From Pseudomonadota bacterium (GTDB lineage Bacteria; Pseudomonadota; Gammaproteobacteria; Burkholderiales; Thiobacillaceae): a DNA stretch of 8,246 nt. Position 1 is the stretch's first letter; each line of letters begins with the position of its first letter. Under the pieces are notes generated by a model that saw only the letters and a program-made list of their open reading frames with translations, did not search any database and was not told the DNA's origin. Made by a program: the position numbers and the translations under genes. The stretch spans positions 1 through 8,246 of the forward strand of contig JAKACL010000125.1 in assembly GCA_021821425.1 (NCBI GenBank), in the 5' to 3' direction. Positions 5,239 to 8,246 of this stretch are shown piece by piece.

Positions 5239-6551
5239 TCGAGTGCGGCGAGATTGGTGCCGCGCAGCAGGGCGAGTTTGTCGGACCAGTCAGCCGTTTG
5301 CTCGAGAAAACGTGCGCGCTGCGCTGCGACCAGCGGAGGCGAGCCCGGCAACTTGATGGCCATCGGATTCTGCGGCTTGCCGGCGATGCGGATTTCGTAG
5401 TGCAGGTGCGGGCCGGTGGAGGCGCCGGTCGAGCCGACATAAGCGATGACCTGGCCCTGGTTGACCGTGCGGCCGGCGCGGATCCCGGATGCGAATGCAC
5501 TCAGGTGGGCATAGTAGGTTTCGAAACCGTTGGGATGGCGCAGGATGACGAGGTTGCCATAGCCGCCGCGGCGGCCGGCGAATTTCACGATGGCTTCGCC
5601 GGTGGCCTTGACCCGGGTGCCTGTAGGCGCGCCGAAATCGACGCCGGTGTGGGCGCGATGGAAGCCGTAAACCGGGTGCTTGCGCGAGTTGCTGAAGCTG
5701 GAGGTGACGCGCGAAAACTCGAGCGGCGACCGCAGGAAGCCGCGCTTGAGCGCTTCGCCTTCGGGCGTGTAATAGTCTTCGCGGCCAAACGGGTCGCGGT
5801 ACAGGATGGCGCGGTAAGGCTTGCCGGCGTTGACGAACTCGGCCGCCAGCAGTTTGCCGGTGGCAATGGGTTCGCCGTTGCGGTAGCTGACCGTGTAGAT
5901 CACCGAGAAGGTGTCGCCGCGGCGCAGGTCTTCGCGGAAGTCGATGCTGGTCGAAAAGGTTTCGGCCAGCTGGTTTGCAATCTTGTCGGGGACGCCTGCA
6001 CTGTCGGTGGCGCCATACAGCGAAGACAGAATGCGTCCGGAACGCATCACCACGCGCGATTCCAGCACATCGTCGCTTTCCGATGTGACAAAGCCGTCAC
6101 CCTGGCGGTTGACCATCAGGGCGGGGGCGTCGCCGCGGTCGAAACGGATGGTCAGCAACTGCCCATCCTGGGTGGTCGTGGCCTGGAGGCGCCGGCCCGC
6201 ACGGATGCTGGAGGCCATCTGACGGACAGCATCCGTGGCCAGCAGGCGCTGGATTTCCAGGTCGTCGATTTTCAGGCGCGACAACGCGATGGACAGTGTG
6301 TCGCCGGACTGGATCAGGCTTTCGCGCTCAAAACTGCCTTCGTTCCCCGAACCGGTCGGTGTCGGCAGGGTGATGGCTTCGGTAATGGTCTGCGGGGTGA
6401 TGTCGAGCGGGTTGGTGTCGGGGGACAAGCCAAACGCGGCGACGACGCCAAAAAGCGGCAGGCTGGAGAGGGCAACCAGGGTACGCAGGCTGAAGCGACG
6501 TTCCGCTCCGGTCAGGCGATCGGTTAAGATTCTCAGTTTGGTGAGCGGCAT
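5235..6551 (-). CDS. M23 family peptidoglycan endopeptidase (MepM-like)
   Basis: A 438-residue envelope protein. An N-terminal basic stretch (to about residue 23) precedes one hydrophobic segment (24-42), either a signal anchor or an uncleaved signal, placing the rest in the periplasm. Residues about 76-125 (ESLIQSGDTLSIALSRL...) look like an OapA/LysM-type murein-binding region, and a second Csd3-like domain follows (about 160-265). The C-terminal lysostaphin-type peptidase domain (about 295-395) is complete: His301 and Asp305 in HRAHTGVDFGAP and His384 in PHLHYE as zinc ligands, with His349 (YAHLS) and His382 as catalytic histidines. It should cut peptide cross-links in peptidoglycan, like MepM (YebA). 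The ATG at 6551 is preceded by AAGGGA (6565-6560 leftward) at 8 nt. It overlaps anmK by 4 nt and is first in this unit. Catalytic residues give no sign of degeneration. Confidence 0.95.
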   Translation of the reverse strand: MPLTKLRILTDRLTGAERRFSLRTLVALSSLPLFGVVAAFGLSPDTNPLDITPQTITEAITLPTPTGSGNEGSFERESLIQSGDTLSIALSRLKIDDLEIQRLLATDAVRQMASSIRAGRRLQATTTQDGQLLTIRFDRGDAPALMVNRQGDGFVTSESDDVLESRVVMRSGRILSSLYGATDSAGVPDKIANQLAETFSTSIDFREDLRRGDTFSVIYTVSYRNGEPIATGKLLAAEFVNAGKPYRAILYRDPFGREDYYTPEGEALKRGFLRSPLEFSRVTSSFSNSRKHPVYGFHRAHTGVDFGAPTGTRVKATGEAIVKFAGRRGGYGNLVILRHPNGFETYYAHLSAFASGIRAGRTVNQGQVIAYVGSTGASTGPHLHYEIRIAGKPQNPMAIKLPGSPPLVAAQRARFLEQTADWSDKLALLRGTNLAALD

Positions 6552-6707
6552 GGACCGTTTCCCTTCTGTAGACGAGGGGGGAGTCTAACACAAATGCCCC
6601 CGGAAACTTCCTCAATCCAAACAGCAGCTTGTGTGCATGGGATGAGGCGATATTCATGTTTTACGGCCAGTTTCGGGCAAACTTGACCGGCCGCAGAGAG
6701 GAATTTG
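6552..6707. promoter_or_regulatory. Divergent intergenic region of the M23 gene and tyrS
   Basis: These 156 bases must contain the starts of two opposite transcripts. I find Shine-Dalgarno sites for both (AAGGGA at 6565-6560 leftward; AGGA at 6699-6702 rightward, 5 nt before the tyrS ATG) but no promoter pair I would call. For tyrS, TTGTGT (6629-6634) with TATTCA (6651-6656) is spaced correctly but the -10 is poor, and TTGACC at 6683-6688 is too close to the gene. No T-box-like leader and no open frame of note. Confidence 0.5.
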
Positions 6708-7898
6708 ATGCAGGACGCCTTGCAGGAAATCAAGCGTGGAGCCGACGAGTTGCTGGTCGAGGCCGAATTGGTCGAGAAGCTGAAAACGGGCCGCCCCTTG
6801 CGGGTCAAAGCTGGATTTGATCCCACCGCACCGGACCTGCACCTGGGTCATACCGTGTTGCTGAACAAGTTGCGCCAGTTTCAGACCCTGGGGCACCAGG
6901 TGATTTTTCTGATCGGGGATTTTACCGGCATGATCGGCGATCCTACGGGCAAAAACACCACCCGTCCGCCGCTGACCCCGGAAGCGGTGGCGGAAAACGC
7001 CAAAACCTACCAGCAACAGGTGTTCAAGATACTCGACCCGGCGCTCACCGAGGTGCGCTTCAACTCGGAATGGATGGAAAAACTCGGCTCGGTCGGCCTG
7101 ATCCGTCTGGCGGCCACCCACACGGTGGCAAGGATGCTGGAGCGGGACGACTTCCACAAACGCTACGCCAGCCAGCAGCCGATCGCAATCCACGAATTTC
7201 TGTATCCGCTGATCCAGGGCTACGACTCGGTTGAGCTGAAGGCCGATGTCGAACTCGGCGGCACCGACCAGAAATTCAATCTGCTGATGGGCCGTGAACT
7301 GCAAAAGCACCACGGCCAGCCTGCGCAGTGCATCCTCACCATGCCTTTGCTGGAAGGCACGGACGGCATCAACAAGATGTCGAAGTCGCTCGGCAACTAC
7401 ATTGGGATCAATGAACCGCCCCAGGAAATCTTCGGCAAACTGATGTCGGTTTCCGACGATTTGATGTGGCGCTATATCCAGTTGCTGTCGTTCGAGTCGC
7501 TCGCGACCATCGACGGCTGGAAGCAACAGGTCGTCGCAGGCGCCAACCCGCGCGACATCAAGGTACGGTTTGCGCAGGAGATCGTCGCGCGTTTCCACAG
7601 TCCTGCCGCGGCAATCCAGGCGCTGGCCGAATTCGAGGCGCGTTTCCAGCGCGGCGCGCTGCCGGACGAGATGCCGGAAATCAGCCTGCCCGGCGTCGAG
7701 GGCGCGCTGCTGGTGCCGCAGTTGCTGAAACAGGCCGGGCTGGTGCCCAGCACCTCGGATGCCATCCGCCAGATCGCTGGCGGCGGTGTCAAGCTCGATG
7801 GCGAGCGCGTGGCCGACAAGGGCGTCAGCGTGCCTGTCGGCACGACCGTCGTCGCGCAGGTCGGCAAGCGGAAATTTGCCCGCGTCACAATTATTTAA
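6708..7898 (+). CDS. tyrS: Tyrosyl-tRNA synthetase
   Basis: A 396-residue class I aminoacyl-tRNA synthetase that charges tRNA-Tyr in the cytoplasm. The HIGH motif is HLGH at 45-48 within [19 protein letters not shown], the tyrosine/ATP pocket includes [12 protein letters not shown] (70-81) and [11 protein letters not shown] (182-192), and the KMSKS loop is exact at 223-227. A C-terminal S4-like RNA-binding domain covers about 335-392 ([19 protein letters not shown]). The length and the shape of the N-terminus resemble the shorter TyrRS subgroup (often called TyrZ or TyrS type 2) common in Betaproteobacteria, not the 424-residue E. coli form; subgroup assignment is from memory. ATG 6708 is preferred to the adjacent TTG at 6705 because AGGA at 6699-6702 is only 2 nt from the TTG. 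The stop lies 19 nt before the rRNA promoter -35, with no terminator between. Confidence 0.97.
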   Translation: MQDALQEIKRGADELLVEAELVEKLKTGRPLRVKAGFDPTAPDLHLGHTVLLNKLRQFQTLGHQVIFLIGDFTGMIGDPTGKNTTRPPLTPEAVAENAKTYQQQVFKILDPALTEVRFNSEWMEKLGSVGLIRLAATHTVARMLERDDFHKRYASQQPIAIHEFLYPLIQGYDSVELKADVELGGTDQKFNLLMGRELQKHHGQPAQCILTMPLLEGTDGINKMSKSLGNYIGINEPPQEIFGKLMSVSDDLMWRYIQLLSFESLATIDGWKQQVVAGANPRDIKVRFAQEIVARFHSPAAAIQALAEFEARFQRGALPDEMPEISLPGVEGALLVPQLLKQAGLVPSTSDAIRQIAGGGVKLDGERVADKGVSVPVGTTVVAQVGKRKFARVTII

Positions 7899-7952
7899 AA
7901 TTAATCGGCCGAAAGTGTTGACGGATGAGTTGAGCTCTGTAGAATGCGCACC
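7889..7952 (+). promoter_or_regulatory. rRNA operon P1 promoter with UP-like element
   Basis: TTGACG (7918-7923) and TAGAAT (7940-7945), each 5 of 6 to consensus, are 16 nt apart. The bases after the -10 are GCGCACC, a GC-rich discriminator as expected for a stringently controlled (ppGpp-sensitive) rRNA promoter, with initiation near 7952. An A/T tract at about 7889-7905 (att att taa aat taa) precedes the -35 and may act as an UP element; it contains the last codons and stop of tyrS. Confidence 0.82.
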
Positions 7953-8168
7953 TTCTCGAAACGGCCTTGCAGCGAAAGCCGCTGGTTTTATCGAGCGATC
8001 TTTAACAATTTACAGCCGATAGGTGTGGGTGTTGTTGCGGTAGCTGTCCTGGCTTTGGCTGGGGTGGCAACTAGCATAAATGCTCACACTTGAATGAAGC
8101 GTCGTTATTAATTTGGCGGCGCGAGTTTGAGTTGAGCGACGAAGTATTTGAAGTAATTAGCAGTGATT
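7953..8168 (+). ncRNA. 16S rRNA precursor leader (5' external spacer)
   Basis: About 216 bases of leader between the putative start point and the mature 16S end, with no protein gene. Besides the antitermination block described separately, a possible leader stem is seen: cgtcgtt (8100-8106) with agcgacg (8135-8141), 7 bp with one wobble. The remaining leader bases should pair with sequence after the 16S gene to form the RNase III processing stem, which cannot be tested in this window. No tRNA is present. Confidence 0.7.
7970..8034 (+). promoter_or_regulatory. rRNA antitermination signals boxB-boxA-boxC
   Basis: In the usual order: a small hairpin cagcg (7970-7974)/cgctg (7980-7984) with loop aaagc as boxB-like; gatctttaacaa (7997-8008) matching the E. 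coli boxA (TGCTCTTTAACA) over its CTTTAACA core and continuing ATTTA as in E. coli rrn leaders; and ggtgtgggtgttg (8022-8034) as boxC-like. BoxA binds NusB-NusE (S10) to allow Rho-resistant rRNA transcription. BoxA is firm, boxB and boxC are by similarity and position. Confidence 0.8.
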
Positions 8169-8246
8169 GAACTGAAGAGTTTGATCCTGGCTCAGATTGA
8201 ACGCTGGCGGAATGCTTTACACATGCAAGTCGAACGGCAGCACGGG
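8169..8246 (+). rRNA. rrs: 16S ribosomal RNA, 5' end (partial)
   Basis: From 8174 onward the sequence tgaagagtttgatcctggct and the bases after it match the universal 16S 5' end (including the region bound by the 27F primer), then cagattgaacgctggcgg. Aligning to E. coli numbering puts mature base 1 at about 8169. Helix 6 begins with cgaacggcagcacggg, where the window stops. The aatgctttacac variant in place of E. coli cagGCCTAACAC is the usual betaproteobacterial form. Confidence 0.97.

Noticed and set aside
4192..6527. Two long + strand open frames (402 and 409 codons) opposite anmK and the M23 peptidase gene
   Set aside because: The minus-strand frames have full catalytic motifs. The + strand frames show no domain, are compositionally biased, and arise from third-position GC bias.
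6654..7598. 314-codon minus-strand open frame opposite tyrS
   Set aside because: Shadow of the TyrRS frame; residues are those expected from reverse-complemented GC-rich codons and no family is recognisable.
8090..8110. Possible second rRNA promoter (TTGAAT ... TTATTA) in the leader
   Set aside because: The spacing is only 9 nt, and the site lies downstream of boxA, where a promoter would bypass antitermination.
1..8246. Search for an undescribed system, mobile element, CRISPR array or defence island
   Set aside because: Every stretch over 300 bases is filled by recognisable housekeeping genes. No tandem spaced repeats, transposase, integrase or att-like duplication was seen.

Overview
The window reads as ordinary chromosomal DNA from a GC-rich betaproteobacterium. 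The last 78 bases are the start of a 16S rRNA gene, and its early signature (GGAATGCTTTACACATGC, then the run ending GGCAGCACGGG) is typical of Betaproteobacteria. From memory it looks most like the Nitrosomonadales/Thiobacillus group; that placement is an inference and was not searched. Protein sequences and gene order (rplM-rpsI-argC-erpA, then anmK and an M23 peptidase, then tyrS) also fit Betaproteobacteria.

Layout. Positions 1-174 hold the 3' end of a small DUF2283-type gene (+). It converges across a perfect 19-bp inverted repeat (206-245) on a leftward two-gene unit: a YdcF/DUF218 membrane protein followed by an OsmC-family protein (1434 down to 247). Divergent from this is the ribosomal protein operon rplM-rpsI (1626-2461), with a clear sigma70 promoter, a short leader whose Shine-Dalgarno lies in a small hairpin, and a strong terminator. 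Next come argC (2563-3591, arginine biosynthesis) and erpA (3684-4034, Fe-S cluster delivery), the latter with its own promoter. Two near-identical UUCG hairpins (4053-4109) separate erpA from the leftward pair M23 peptidase-anmK (6551 down to 4120). These overlap by 4 nt and both act on peptidoglycan: the hydrolase cuts cross-links and the kinase recycles anhydro-MurNAc. tyrS (6708-7898) diverges from that pair and is followed almost immediately by a ribosomal RNA operon, with P1 promoter, GC-rich discriminator, boxB/boxA/boxC-like antitermination signals and the 16S 5' end at about 8169.

Functional theme. Translation dominates (L13, S9, TyrRS, rRNA), with arginine synthesis, Fe-S maturation and cell-wall turnover interleaved. 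I see no mobile element, CRISPR, phage, toxin-antitoxin or defence gene, and no sign of a previously undescribed system. The observations worth checking are regulatory: the SD-containing hairpin before rplM, a possibly leaderless ydcF mRNA, the duplicated terminator after erpA, the TTG coupled start of anmK, and the apparent lack of a terminator between tyrS and the rRNA promoter.
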